From an uncultured Acidiferrobacteraceae bacterium (GTDB lineage: Bacteria > Pseudomonadota > Gammaproteobacteria > Arenicellales > UBA868): a stretch of 36,796 nt of DNA. Numbering within the stretch: position 1 is the first letter of the stretch; every line of letters starts with the position of its first letter. This document shows, in pieces, positions 1-7,474 of the stretch. The stretch is from NCBI GenBank assembly GCA_913031305.1, contig CAJWEF010000009.1, forward strand, positions 1 to 36,796. Direction: 5' to 3'. Under the pieces are notes generated by a model. That model made no database searches, was not told the origin of the DNA, and saw only the letters and a list, made by a program, of their open reading frames with translations. Made by a program: the position numbers and the translations under genes.

Positions 1-1
1 A

Positions 2-58
2 ATTCAGCGCTTCGACCATTACCCGGCGATGAAAAACGCATACCTCCCGTTCGCTTAG
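2..58 (+). CDS. possible 3' end of an unidentified plus-strand gene (partial)
   Basis: Reading from base 2, an open frame of 18 codons runs to a TAG stop at 56-58 and ends in AYLPFA. It would be the C-terminal tail of a protein cut by the left edge of the window. The tail is too short to recognise. Frame 1 also stays open through this stretch, so the call rests only on the stop and on plausible residue composition. If real, this gene converges on modC. Confidence 0.22.
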   Translation: MQRFDHYPAMKNAYLPFA

Positions 59-359
59 GTTTGAGGTTGTGGACTCTTCACCAAGCCAACGCTTCGTGCA
101 ATCGTGGACCGGGACTCCAGTATTCCGTACAGATATATCGGCGCATGTGCCGGAAACGATCGGTCTTCCTTATTGCCACCGGGCGCCGTCGATTAAGGTT
201 CATGTACGAGTACCGAACCAGGATGGGTTCTGGTGCGCATATCATCCTGTAACCGACAGTTATGTCATGAGTACTTGACTTCCGACTTCGTAACCTTGAT
301 CAGTATTTTAACCAAGACTGCGGCTTGCCAGAAACCGGCTGTGAAAAGGTCGGCCTCGC
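59..359. other. gene-free stretch left of modC
   Basis: About 300 bases between the possible partial gene and the modC stop. Short frames exist on both strands, but none has a convincing ribosome binding site or a recognisable product. I see no tRNA-like fold, no strong terminator and no repeat. It is probably the convergent spacer at the end of the long minus-strand operon. Confidence 0.4.
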
Positions 360-1439
360 TCAGGCCAGAACAATTACCGCCTCGGGATGAAGCGCAATAC
401 GGAGTCGGCAACCGACGTGTACGCCGTGGCGGTGCACAGCACCCGGTCTGAGCCGCATGCGCAACGGCTCACCACCGCTGTGGTCGACCGAAACCGTGAC
501 CAGAATGGAGCCTCCCATCGAGATAATCTCGGTAACCCGGGCACTGGCAAGGATGCCCAGGCTCGACTCATCAGGATGCCCATCCTTTACCAGAAACACA
601 TCCGATGAGCGAATTGTCCATGAGACTGTGGCCCCTGGCTTTGACACCACCTTAGTGGCAGCCCTAAGTACAAGCTCACCCCAGCGCAGGGTTGCTCCCT
701 CGCGGTCTGTGCCAACCCATTCGGCCTTTGCCAGATTGGAAAAATCCATCAGCCGGGCCGCCTCAACGCTCGCAGGCTGGCGAAGCACTTCAGGAGTCGA
801 CCCAGACTGGAGTACGCGCCCACGTCGCAGCAGGCACAGTGTCTGCGATAACTGTGCAGCTTCATCCAGATCGTGCGTTACAAGAACCACGGTCATTCCT
901 AAGCCGGCCTGCAATCGTTTGAGTTCCACGTGCAATCGTTTGCGCGTGCTGCGATCCAGCGCAGAAAAAGGCTCATCCAGCAGCAGCAACCGGGGTTTAC
1001 GCGCGAGTGCCCGCGCCATCGCTACCCGTTGGCATTGGCCGCCCGAAAGTGCTGAGGGGCTTCGGCTCGCCAGGCCGCCAATACCCACGGCATCAAGGCC
1101 GGCCTGGGCCTCACGTTGGCGTTCGGCACCGCGCAGGTGCACTAATGCGGCCGCTACGTTCGCAACGGCACTCAGGTGTGGGAAAAGCGCATATCTCTGA
1201 CCGACAAAACCCAACGGGCGCTGATACGCCGGAAGGAAAACACCCCTTTCCGTGTCAGCCCAGGTATCCCCCTCCAACGAAACCCGCGCAGACCTCGTGG
1301 ACAGCAACCCCGCAACAGCCCGCAGTACACTGGTTTTTCCACTACCCGAGGGGCCCACGATTGCCGACACTTGCCCGCGAGGCAGTTGAAAATCCAACGC
1401 CAGCTTCGGGTGGTCATGTTCGAGTGAAACTGTGAGCAT
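360..1439 (-). CDS. modC: molybdate ABC transporter, ATP-binding protein ModC
   Basis: Cytoplasmic ATPase that powers molybdate import with ModB and ModA. The 359-residue protein has Walker A (GPSGSGKT, residues 29-36), the ABC signature LSGGQ (131-135), Walker B ending in DEP (151-157), the D-loop SALD and the switch His189. The stretch after about residue 230, ending near residue 359, fits the Mop/TOBE-type regulatory domain usual for ModC, at the usual family length. The ATG overlaps the modB stop as ATGA, indicating translational coupling. It is the last gene of the modABC set and of the whole minus-strand run. A sulfate or iron ABC ATPase has a similar core, but the adjoining ModA- and ModB-like genes decide the call. 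The role in supplying molybdenum to the AioA-family enzyme at 20502-23201 is inferred from proximity. Confidence 0.88.
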   Translation of the reverse strand: MLTVSLEHDHPKLALDFQLPRGQVSAIVGPSGSGKTSVLRAVAGLLSTRSARVSLEGDTWADTERGVFLPAYQRPLGFVGQRYALFPHLSAVANVAAALVHLRGAERQREAQAGLDAVGIGGLASRSPSALSGGQCQRVAMARALARKPRLLLLDEPFSALDRSTRKRLHVELKRLQAGLGMTVVLVTHDLDEAAQLSQTLCLLRRGRVLQSGSTPEVLRQPASVEAARLMDFSNLAKAEWVGTDREGATLRWGELVLRAATKVVSKPGATVSWTIRSSDVFLVKDGHPDESSLGILASARVTEIISMGGSILVTVSVDHSGGEPLRMRLRPGAVHRHGVHVGCRLRIALHPEAVIVLA

Positions 1440-2116
1440 CAGCCTTGCCCAGCACCGCGCCGAGCCCGGCCCTCCAGCGCGCCGTAGCCGAGTGCCACAG
1501 TTACCAGTGAGATCAACAACAACAATGCCGCCATACGACCAGCGGCGCCTGGGTCAAACGCCTGGATTCGGTCAAAAATCGCGATCGACAGCGTGCGCGT
1601 TTCTCCGGGGATATTTCCCCCCACCATCAACACGACACCAAACTCGCCAAGGGTATGACCGAAGGTCAGGACCGCCGCCGACAATACCCCGGGCCAGGCC
1701 AACGGCATCTCGATCCGGGCAAAAACCCGCCACGGGTTCATGCCGCAACAGGCCGCCGCATCATGTAATTCCTGAGAGACCCCTTCGAAAGCGCGCTGCA
1801 CCGGCAGAACAGCGAAAGGCAGGTTAACCAGCAGGGAGGCAAACACCAGCCCGGGGAAACTGAATACCAGGGACAAGCCGAACCAGGCGTCTATCGCGGT
1901 GCCCAGCGGTGAGCGCGCACCCATAAAGGTTAACAGGTAATAACCAACCACCGTGGGCGGCAGCACCAGTGGCAGCGCGCAAATGGCCTGCAGCAGTGGT
2001 CGCCCGCGGAATTCGGTTCGGGCCAGCCAGCGACCGATGAGGATTCCGACCGGAAGCAGCAACGCCAATGTCCAAACCGCGAGTTCTAAAGAAAGGCTAA
2101 GTGCACTCCAGTCCAT
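1439..2116 (-). CDS. modB: molybdate ABC transporter permease ModB
   Basis: Inner-membrane permease of the molybdate transporter, about 225 residues with five or so hydrophobic segments. The EAA-type cytoplasmic loop that docks on ModC is visible around 'ELHDAAACCGMNPWRVF', and 'GFGHTLGEFGVVLMVGGN'-like residues near the end are characteristic of ModB. I chose the ATG at 2116 (MDWSALSLSLE) because a GGGAG stands about ten bases upstream and the protein then begins like other ModB proteins. The frame stays open to 2152, but that would add a polar leader close against modA. The stop overlaps the modC start. It lies 37 bases downstream of modA. Confidence 0.87.
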   Translation of the reverse strand: MDWSALSLSLELAVWTLALLLPVGILIGRWLARTEFRGRPLLQAICALPLVLPPTVVGYYLLTFMGARSPLGTAIDAWFGLSLVFSFPGLVFASLLVNLPFAVLPVQRAFEGVSQELHDAAACCGMNPWRVFARIEMPLAWPGVLSAAVLTFGHTLGEFGVVLMVGGNIPGETRTLSIAIFDRIQAFDPGAAGRMAALLLLISLVTVALGYGALEGRARRGAGQG

Positions 2117-2153
2117 TATGACAATTCTCCCGTCCTGCGCCGATGCGGGCAAG

Positions 2154-2951
2154 TCACTCCAAGGCCAAGGTAGGGAGTTTCAGGCCATGGTGAATAAACG
2201 CGGCTTGCGCATCAGTGGATTGCAGGTACTCGAAAAACCGCTGGGTGGCCACATCGCTATTTTGCAGCATGACCATCACCTGGTGCAGCGGCATATCTGG
2301 ATGACTCGCTGCAGGAAGTAACTGAAGGTCTCCCAACTGGGCCAGCGCGGCTGCACGGGCCAGCGACAGGGGGACCAGTGCTGCGTCAACCCCAGCCTGA
2401 ATGGAATACTGCACAGCCTGGCCGGCGTTGGCGCCGAGCAGCAGCAGGGGTCTGACTTTTTCCCACAGACCTGCATCCCCAAGAGCTGCGCGAGCCGCGC
2501 TACCGTAAGGGGCGTGCTCTGGATTGGCAATAACAAAACGTTCAATTCTCCCGGCAGTCAAGGCGCGCCGAAGCGCTGCCAACGGCTTGGTGTTCACATC
2601 GAGTAATCCGTGCCGGGTAAAAAGGGCCAACACCCCGCCAGCATAGACTACCGGCGCCCCACGGGTCCAACCCGCATTGGCAAGCCGTGTGACATAAGCA
2701 CCATTCGCTGAGAGGAATAACCCGAACGGTGCTCCGTTTTCAATCTGCTGTGCCAGCATTCCCGATGACGCGAAGACCAGGCGTACCGATTCACCGGTCG
2801 CCTCAAGATAACGCGCAGCGACGTCTTCCAGCGCCGCTCGCGTGCTCGCAGCCGCTGCCACCAGCGGACCCTCTGCTGCGCTCGCTTCGGCGCCGATTAA
2901 CAGCCCAATCGAAGCCAGTAGCAAAAGAAAGGTTCGCCCTAACCGGGTCAT
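2154..2951 (-). CDS. modA: molybdate-binding periplasmic protein ModA
   Basis: Periplasmic receptor that captures molybdate or tungstate and hands it to ModB. The 265-residue protein begins with a Sec signal peptide (residues 1-26, ending ASA-AEG). The mature start AAASTRAALEDVA and then FASSG are the ModA oxyanion-contact segments. The rest follows the two-lobed ModA plan (NPEHAPYGSAAR near the middle, VPLSLA further on). Length is normal for the family. Its ATG overlaps the stop of the preceding gene (ATGA at 2948-2951), so the nitrate-reductase-associated protein and the transporter are probably co-translated. Whether it prefers molybdate or tungstate cannot be told from the sequence. Confidence 0.86.
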   Translation of the reverse strand: MTRLGRTFLLLLASIGLLIGAEASAAEGPLVAAAASTRAALEDVAARYLEATGESVRLVFASSGMLAQQIENGAPFGLFLSANGAYVTRLANAGWTRGAPVVYAGGVLALFTRHGLLDVNTKPLAALRRALTAGRIERFVIANPEHAPYGSAARAALGDAGLWEKVRPLLLLGANAGQAVQYSIQAGVDAALVPLSLARAAALAQLGDLQLLPAASHPDMPLHQVMVMLQNSDVATQRFFEYLQSTDAQAAFIHHGLKLPTLALE

Positions 2952-3406
2952 GGCTCCAATAATTCAAGGGCGGGAATCTCAGCAACTATCCGACGATTCA
3001 GTGTCAGGTCGTTTTTGCGGGCCGCATGGCACAACAAGTAACGCTGAAAGCGGGTCAAAGCCAGCCAATCCCCATGAATGCCGGTACGCGCCTTGAATGT
3101 CACGATCGACTCGGGCTCCACTTCCTTAAGCCAATCGGTAACAGCCGCATTAACAGGTTCAAATTGCTCGATCACGCCTCGGTTTGCCGAGATCAGCAGC
3201 TCGCGCAGCGCATTGAAATAATGGCGCCCCTGGGCTGAATCGCCAACTTGCAACTCGACCAGAAGCTGGCGGTCATCATCGGCCAGCACCTGCCAGTCCG
3301 CCAGGTGAATTCGTGCTCCAGCGAGATCCAGTTTCATACGCACGACCAGCGGTATGAAATGGTCTTGCGGATCTACCACACGCTCAAACGTAAGCACCTG
3401 GTCCAT
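2948..3406 (-). CDS. nitrate-reductase-associated family protein (Nitr_red_assoc)
   Basis: A 152-residue soluble protein without signal peptide. The N-terminal half, FERVV..FIPLVVRMKLDLAG..IHLADWQVL, then an acid-rich 'DDRQLLVELQV' and YFNALRELL, matches my memory of the small family named for its position beside nitrate reductase and molybdopterin genes, mainly in cyanobacteria. Its biochemical role is not established. Here it precedes modABC with a 4-base overlap, which again places it with molybdenum metabolism although no nitrate reductase is present in the window. A role in molybdenum-cofactor supply to the molybdoenzyme upstream is inference. The family call is from motif memory only. 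Confidence 0.68.
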   Translation of the reverse strand: MDQVLTFERVVDPQDHFIPLVVRMKLDLAGARIHLADWQVLADDDRQLLVELQVGDSAQGRHYFNALRELLISANRGVIEQFEPVNAAVTDWLKEVEPESIVTFKARTGIHGDWLALTRFQRYLLCHAARKNDLTLNRRIVAEIPALELLEP

Positions 3407-3448
3407 ATTCTGTAACCTTTCTTCTTTCCCGCTTCTAGGTTGGCCTAC

Positions 3449-4060
3449 CTACCGAGCCAGCACCTCGCGCACTATTTTGAGTACCTCGTCCGCCGGGGAC
3501 CCATGTTGAATCAACGCGACAGCGCCCCCGCTCCGGCCGAGAAGGTATATAACGCCTGAGTGATCGACACTGTACCCCAATGCGGAGTCAGGAGCGGGTA
3601 CTGCTTGGTAGAGTACACCATACTGTTTAGCGACCTGAGCTATCTGCGCGGCCGTGCCGGTCAAACCTCTGATCTTGGGATGAAAAAAGGCGCTGTACTC
3701 AGCCATGCGCTGTGGCGAATCACGCTCAGGGTCAAGGCTGATAAACAGCACCTGAACATTGTCTAATTCACTGGCGCCTAAAGTCTGTAACACACGACCC
3801 AGCACGGTCAATGTCGTGGGACAGATATCCGGGCAAAAGGTGTAACCAAAAAAGAGCAGTACTACCTTTCCTTGATAATCAGAAAGCGAGGCGGGTCCTG
3901 TGGCCGAAGCCAGGGTGAAGTTACCTCCAAGGTCTGGATAGGGGCTCTGCGTGCCGGCAGGTAGCGGGTCCAGCCACAAGACCTCGGCAAACACTTTCTC
4001 GGTCAAGGCTGCGGCAAGAAGCAGCGCCAACCCCGTCCGAACGCTCCACCGCAAGGCCAT
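3449..4060 (-). CDS. Sco1/SenC/PrrC-family copper chaperone
   Basis: Periplasmic thioredoxin-fold protein that binds copper and normally helps load it into oxidases or periplasmic cupredoxins. The 203-residue protein has an N-terminal signal/anchor (residues 1-25), the Sco copper motif CPDIC (C76, C80) within FGYTFCPDICP, and the conserved histidine H167 in VDHSG. SLDPERDSP is another family hallmark. Length is typical. Its ATG overlaps the stop of the preceding small membrane gene (TAATG-type overlap). Classical clients are haem-copper oxidases, none of which is encoded here. The candidate clients are the bd-like oxidases or the cupredoxin-like protein at 26204-26998. That is inference and makes its presence informative. 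Confidence 0.85.
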   Translation of the reverse strand: MALRWSVRTGLALLLAAALTEKVFAEVLWLDPLPAGTQSPYPDLGGNFTLASATGPASLSDYQGKVVLLFFGYTFCPDICPTTLTVLGRVLQTLGASELDNVQVLFISLDPERDSPQRMAEYSAFFHPKIRGLTGTAAQIAQVAKQYGVLYQAVPAPDSALGYSVDHSGVIYLLGRSGGAVALIQHGSPADEVLKIVREVLAR

Positions 4061-4266
4061 TAAACCCCCTGCCGCACCGCTCCGATCACCAACAGAATCA
4101 GCCCCCCCGAAAAAAGTACCGGGACGATGCCTCCGAGCGCAAACCCGCCACGCCAGGACAACATCGCGTCAAGCATCGCCAGAATCAGAAATACCACCCC
4201 GAGAAGTTTGGTCTTGGTACCTTTACGAGGTTCCGGGCGCTGTGGTTGCGGGAGCGCCGTTCGCAT
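4060..4266 (-). CDS. small two-helix membrane protein, function unknown
   Basis: A 68-residue protein with a polar, proline- and basic-rich head (residues 1-20) followed by two hydrophobic segments (about 22-37 and 43-63). I chose the ATG at 4266 because it overlaps the stop of the upstream cytochrome gene as ATGA. The frame also opens at 4305, which would overlap that gene by 40 bases. The stop overlaps the Sco start. Not recognised. Small membrane proteins next to Sco are often accessory to oxidase assembly, so that role is possible here but unproven. Confidence 0.6.
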   Translation of the reverse strand: MRTALPQPQRPEPRKGTKTKLLGVVFLILAMLDAMLSWRGGFALGGIVPVLFSGGLILLVIGAVRQGV

Positions 4267-5870
4267 CAGCTTCGGACTCGCCGCATGGCGGTACGGGCCC
4301 ACCATATTTCTAATAACAGTATCAGTACAAAAGCGAATCCGGCGAACAGCCAGGGCTTATTGCCCGGCTCGGGCTTGAGCAGCAACCAGTACCAGGTGGT
4401 CAACGTATGGGCACTACCCCGCTCACCGTTGCTGCCGTCCCAGGCAGAGAACGCCACCGGGATGAAAGCCCCTTCGACAAATTGCAGATCCTCCGCGGAA
4501 CCCACCGTGGTCAACGGCCGGCGCAACACCACCTGCCAGGTCCCCTCGTGGTAGCTGCCACGCCCCTGCAGGCCAACCGTGCTCGCATCACGGACAATCT
4601 TGTCTGCTATCCCGCGAGCCGTCACTAAAGCTACGCTCGGATCCTCGGTGGTGCTACCGCTGCGCCATGACCACAGGTTGACCGGGTGACGTGAATCGCC
4701 GTGCAGGAAATACGGCTTCTCGGGGCCAGTAGGAATCTTCACCGGCAACTGAATCGCTACCGCATCCTCGCCGAGGCCTGGTTCGGAAACTTTCTTTGCC
4801 GCCCGGTCCCCGGGAATACTTCGGGTCCGGTCGTCCCATTCCACGTGAAAGCCGATCTCATCCTGGTTATACAGAGCGCGCACCGTGATGGTGTCGTTGG
4901 ACGGGGTAAAGAACCGCTCTGCAGCAATCAACTGGGGTACCAGAAGAAAAGTGCTCGATGGCGCCTCCTGCCACTGCGGGTCGTCAGGGGTAACCGGGAC
5001 CGGCCCGGCCAGCCGCGTCGCCCGTATCACGGTATTCTCCGGGCGCACGATTTTTTCCGTTTTTGCCAATGAATTCACATAGTTGGCTATGTTCCAGCGC
5101 TGCTCGATCGAGAGACGGCCGTCGCTGGCGGGATCATCAAATGAAGGCATTTGGGTACCGGCAATCCCGGTAGTGATGCGGGTGAAAATATCGCGGGGGT
5201 CGTTGCTGCCGCGAAAGGTCCAAGGCTTGGTCAGATTGCGCGGCCAGGTCCGGTAGCCGGAATCATCTTTAAGTTTCTTGACCGCATCACCCTTGCCCGC
5301 CTGCCCATGACACTCGGAGCACCGATCATCTTGGTGAAAGAGTTTGCGCCCTGTTTCGATGCTCTCAGGTGAGATCGGCACCTGCGCGCCATAGTCAATA
5401 ACCTGGCCGGGCTCTTCCTCCTCCAGGCCCGCCAGGGTCTTGAGAAAGGCAACCAGGTCGTTAATGTCCTGCTCGGTCAGTACATCGCCCCAACCAGGCA
5501 TGGCAGTACTGGGCATGCCATCGTGAATCATGCGCACCAGATCGCTATCGACCGGCACAATCTCTTCGAAGGCGGTGGTTCTGATCTTGTACTGTGCCAT
5601 CGTAAAATCCCGAGGGGGCGGGTTGAGTCGCTCTGCCGCCGGACCCATACCATCACCCTCTTCACCGTGGCACAAGGTGCAACGTTGTGCGTAGATCTCC
5701 TCGCCCTTTTCAGCATCACCCGCCGGAAAGGCAGGCCTGGACATGAATCCGAGCACCACCGTCAGAAAGATTACGATCAACCGTAGATACTGCCGTAATA
5801 CCGGTAAGCCACCCTGATCCACGCCCCCTCTGGCCTGAAAGGCCCCTACCTTGAACTTTGGCGTCGCCAT
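4266..5870 (-). CDS. dihaem cytochrome c fused to an ethylbenzene-dehydrogenase-type haem b domain (module B)
   Basis: A 534-residue exported, membrane-anchored protein. A hydrophobic leader (about 29-48) is followed by two cytochrome c domains with CTLCH (64-68) and CSECH (184-188); candidate Met ligands are M124 and M241. From about residue 295 to 500 comes a domain like EB_dh, the haem b gamma-subunit fold of ethylbenzene, dimethylsulfide and related dehydrogenases (ITVRALYN..EIGFHVEWDD, AWDGSNGERG). One transmembrane helix (508-527) ends the protein with a basic tail. Known EB_dh proteins partner molybdoenzymes, but none lies adjacent. It closes a four-gene module (9366-4266). Its paralogue is at 11287-12924 and shares GDS..PV.LW.WRS and AWDGSNGE. 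A role as periplasmic electron relay to or from the oxidase is inferred. Confidence 0.8.
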   Translation of the reverse strand: MATPKFKVGAFQARGGVDQGGLPVLRQYLRLIVIFLTVVLGFMSRPAFPAGDAEKGEEIYAQRCTLCHGEEGDGMGPAAERLNPPPRDFTMAQYKIRTTAFEEIVPVDSDLVRMIHDGMPSTAMPGWGDVLTEQDINDLVAFLKTLAGLEEEEPGQVIDYGAQVPISPESIETGRKLFHQDDRCSECHGQAGKGDAVKKLKDDSGYRTWPRNLTKPWTFRGSNDPRDIFTRITTGIAGTQMPSFDDPASDGRLSIEQRWNIANYVNSLAKTEKIVRPENTVIRATRLAGPVPVTPDDPQWQEAPSSTFLLVPQLIAAERFFTPSNDTITVRALYNQDEIGFHVEWDDRTRSIPGDRAAKKVSEPGLGEDAVAIQLPVKIPTGPEKPYFLHGDSRHPVNLWSWRSGSTTEDPSVALVTARGIADKIVRDASTVGLQGRGSYHEGTWQVVLRRPLTTVGSAEDLQFVEGAFIPVAFSAWDGSNGERGSAHTLTTWYWLLLKPEPGNKPWLFAGFAFVLILLLEIWWARTAMRRVRS

Positions 5871-6659
5871 CTACTCATGCCCCCAGGATCGCGGCTGGTG
5901 ACCGGTGTAGTCATATAGGTACAGGATCACTTGCCAGATCTGTTCTTCGCTGAGAAACTCCTGCCAGGCTGGCATTGATGAAATCCAGGGTGTCGCCTCT
6001 TTGGGCAGGCCTGGGCCGCCAGTCGCGATCCGCCAGAATAAAAATGACTCCTGTAGCTGGGCGATCGTGCCAATATCCTGAAAATTCAGCGGCACTGGAT
6101 TAAGCCCCTGGGCATATGGGCCTTTCCCGTCCAATTTATCGCCGTGGCAATACTGGCAATTGCGGATATACACTTCACCACCGTCAGTTACCAGTTCGCG
6201 GAACTGCTCAGGATCGTCTTTTTCCAGATGCCGGTAAGGATTCTCCAGACTCATCAAATCATAGCGTTTACCAAAAATCTTCGCCGAGGATGGGGGTGCA
6301 GGATGTATAGAACGCAGCTCCAGGGGTGCCTCATCACTAGGCTGCATCTGCAGAAAAACCGCAACCGCCGCCAAACCCGGTACCACAAAAAAGACCACGT
6401 TTCGCATCAGTCGCCGGCCCGGCTCCTCGACCAGTGCTCGGATAGGGTCAACTAACTGCCGGGTGCTTTCTTCGGTTGCGGTGAATACCATCAACACCCC
6501 GGTCACCACAAAGAACATATACATCCGCATCAGACTTGCCGGGATAGGTTGGCCCAAGAGCAAATCGAAGATCAGCCAGAACCCTGCGTAGATACCGCCG
6601 ATCACCAGAACCAACTGCGCCAGGCGTGGGATTTTCGGCATTTTTTTGACTTTGTTCAC
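5871..6659 (-). CDS. membrane-anchored monohaem cytochrome c (module B)
   Basis: A 262-residue protein with three predicted N-terminal membrane helices (about 13-33, 43-61, 87-105) and a periplasmic C-terminal cytochrome c domain. The haem motif is CQYCH (168-172), and the likely Met ligand is in SSMPAW near the end. The phrase GGPGLP.EATPW is shared with the paralogue at 12924-13889. The start overlaps the upstream gene by 4 bases and the stop abuts the next ATG, so it is tightly coupled to its neighbours. The helices have no recognised quinol-site motif. The protein may anchor the complex or carry electrons between quinol chemistry and the dihaem proteins. I do not know a named family for it. 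Confidence 0.78.
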   Translation of the reverse strand: MNKVKKMPKIPRLAQLVLVIGGIYAGFWLIFDLLLGQPIPASLMRMYMFFVVTGVLMVFTATEESTRQLVDPIRALVEEPGRRLMRNVVFFVVPGLAAVAVFLQMQPSDEAPLELRSIHPAPPSSAKIFGKRYDLMSLENPYRHLEKDDPEQFRELVTDGGEVYIRNCQYCHGDKLDGKGPYAQGLNPVPLNFQDIGTIAQLQESFLFWRIATGGPGLPKEATPWISSMPAWQEFLSEEQIWQVILYLYDYTGHQPRSWGHE

Positions 6660-7474
6660 CTTAGCGATGCCAGGTATTGCACCAGCAGTTCGAGTTCACC
6701 GGCGTAGATTTCCCCCGCGTAGGTCGGGGGCATGATGGGCGGAAAACCATCGGCTATTTCTGCTGCGGGATCCAGAATTGCCCGGCGCAGGTAAGCCAGG
6801 TCCCGGGTAGCCCCGATACGGCTGAGGTCCGGACCAAGTTCTCCTCCTTCTCCGGACATCTTGTGACAGGTAACACAGGAGAACTTCGTTATCACTTCAT
6901 CGGCGCTCACCAGTGCAACCCGGGGTGCTGCATCGGGCGCATCGGAATCACTCACTGGCGTTTGAACATCGGTGGGGATCTCAACTGTAACCTCAACGCC
7001 AGCAAGGTCTTGCAGGTAGGCGATGACGGCACTGACCTCGACTTCTGACAGACCAATACTCCCAGCCGTGACACTGGGCATCGGGCTGACCGCATCGCCG
7101 CTTCCTGCTTTGCCGAAGCCAGCGACGACGTAAGCTGATGGCTCAAGCAGAGACTCGGCCAGGTACTCCTGTGCATCAGTGGCCCTACCCTGATAACGGG
7201 CATCGGACAATCGTTCTCCGGCGATAATGCCAGCCCGTTCCAACAACGGGGCACGTCCACCCACATCGTTATGACATAGGGTGCAGGTGCCCTTTCCGTT
7301 GAATAGTTTCTCCCCCAGGATAATGAACTGTTCCGGTGTCATCGCCCCCAAATCCAGCTTTTCTTCGACCGGAGGGGGTGCTGGCTTGATCTCCGGTATG
7401 CCGTAGTTGGAAAATCCAGCGAAGAACCCGATCATCAGTAAGCTGAATATCGTAACTTTGAGGAAATGCTTCAT
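6656..7474 (-). CDS. dihaem cytochrome c with N-terminal anchor (module B)
   Basis: A 272-residue protein with an uncleaved-looking N-terminal hydrophobic segment (3-21), a proline-rich linker and two cytochrome c domains: CTLCH (64-68) and CVTCH (200-204). The second domain begins SGEGGELGPDLSRIG, as in the 'Pirellula/Verrucomicrobium-type' haem-binding domain, but lacks the insert of about 50 residues present in the paralogue at 13886-14890. PM.PSVTAG and PPIMPP supply candidate Met ligands. Start and stop overlap neighbours by 4 bases each. The shortening relative to its paralogue shows the two modules have diverged. Confidence 0.78.
   Translation of the reverse strand: MKHFLKVTIFSLLMIGFFAGFSNYGIPEIKPAPPPVEEKLDLGAMTPEQFIILGEKLFNGKGTCTLCHNDVGGRAPLLERAGIIAGERLSDARYQGRATDAQEYLAESLLEPSAYVVAGFGKAGSGDAVSPMPSVTAGSIGLSEVEVSAVIAYLQDLAGVEVTVEIPTDVQTPVSDSDAPDAAPRVALVSADEVITKFSCVTCHKMSGEGGELGPDLSRIGATRDLAYLRRAILDPAAEIADGFPPIMPPTYAGEIYAGELELLVQYLASLR

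Noticed and set aside
352-366. GGCCT/AGGCC hairpin over the modC stop followed by a short T run on the minus strand, as a terminator
   Set aside because: The stem is only five pairs, overlaps the stop codon and the T run is short and not adjacent, so it is too weak to call.
457-1200. Long open frame on the plus strand opposite modC
   Set aside because: It is the antisense of a well-supported ATPase gene, a normal effect of GC-rich codon use, with no domain or ribosome binding site.
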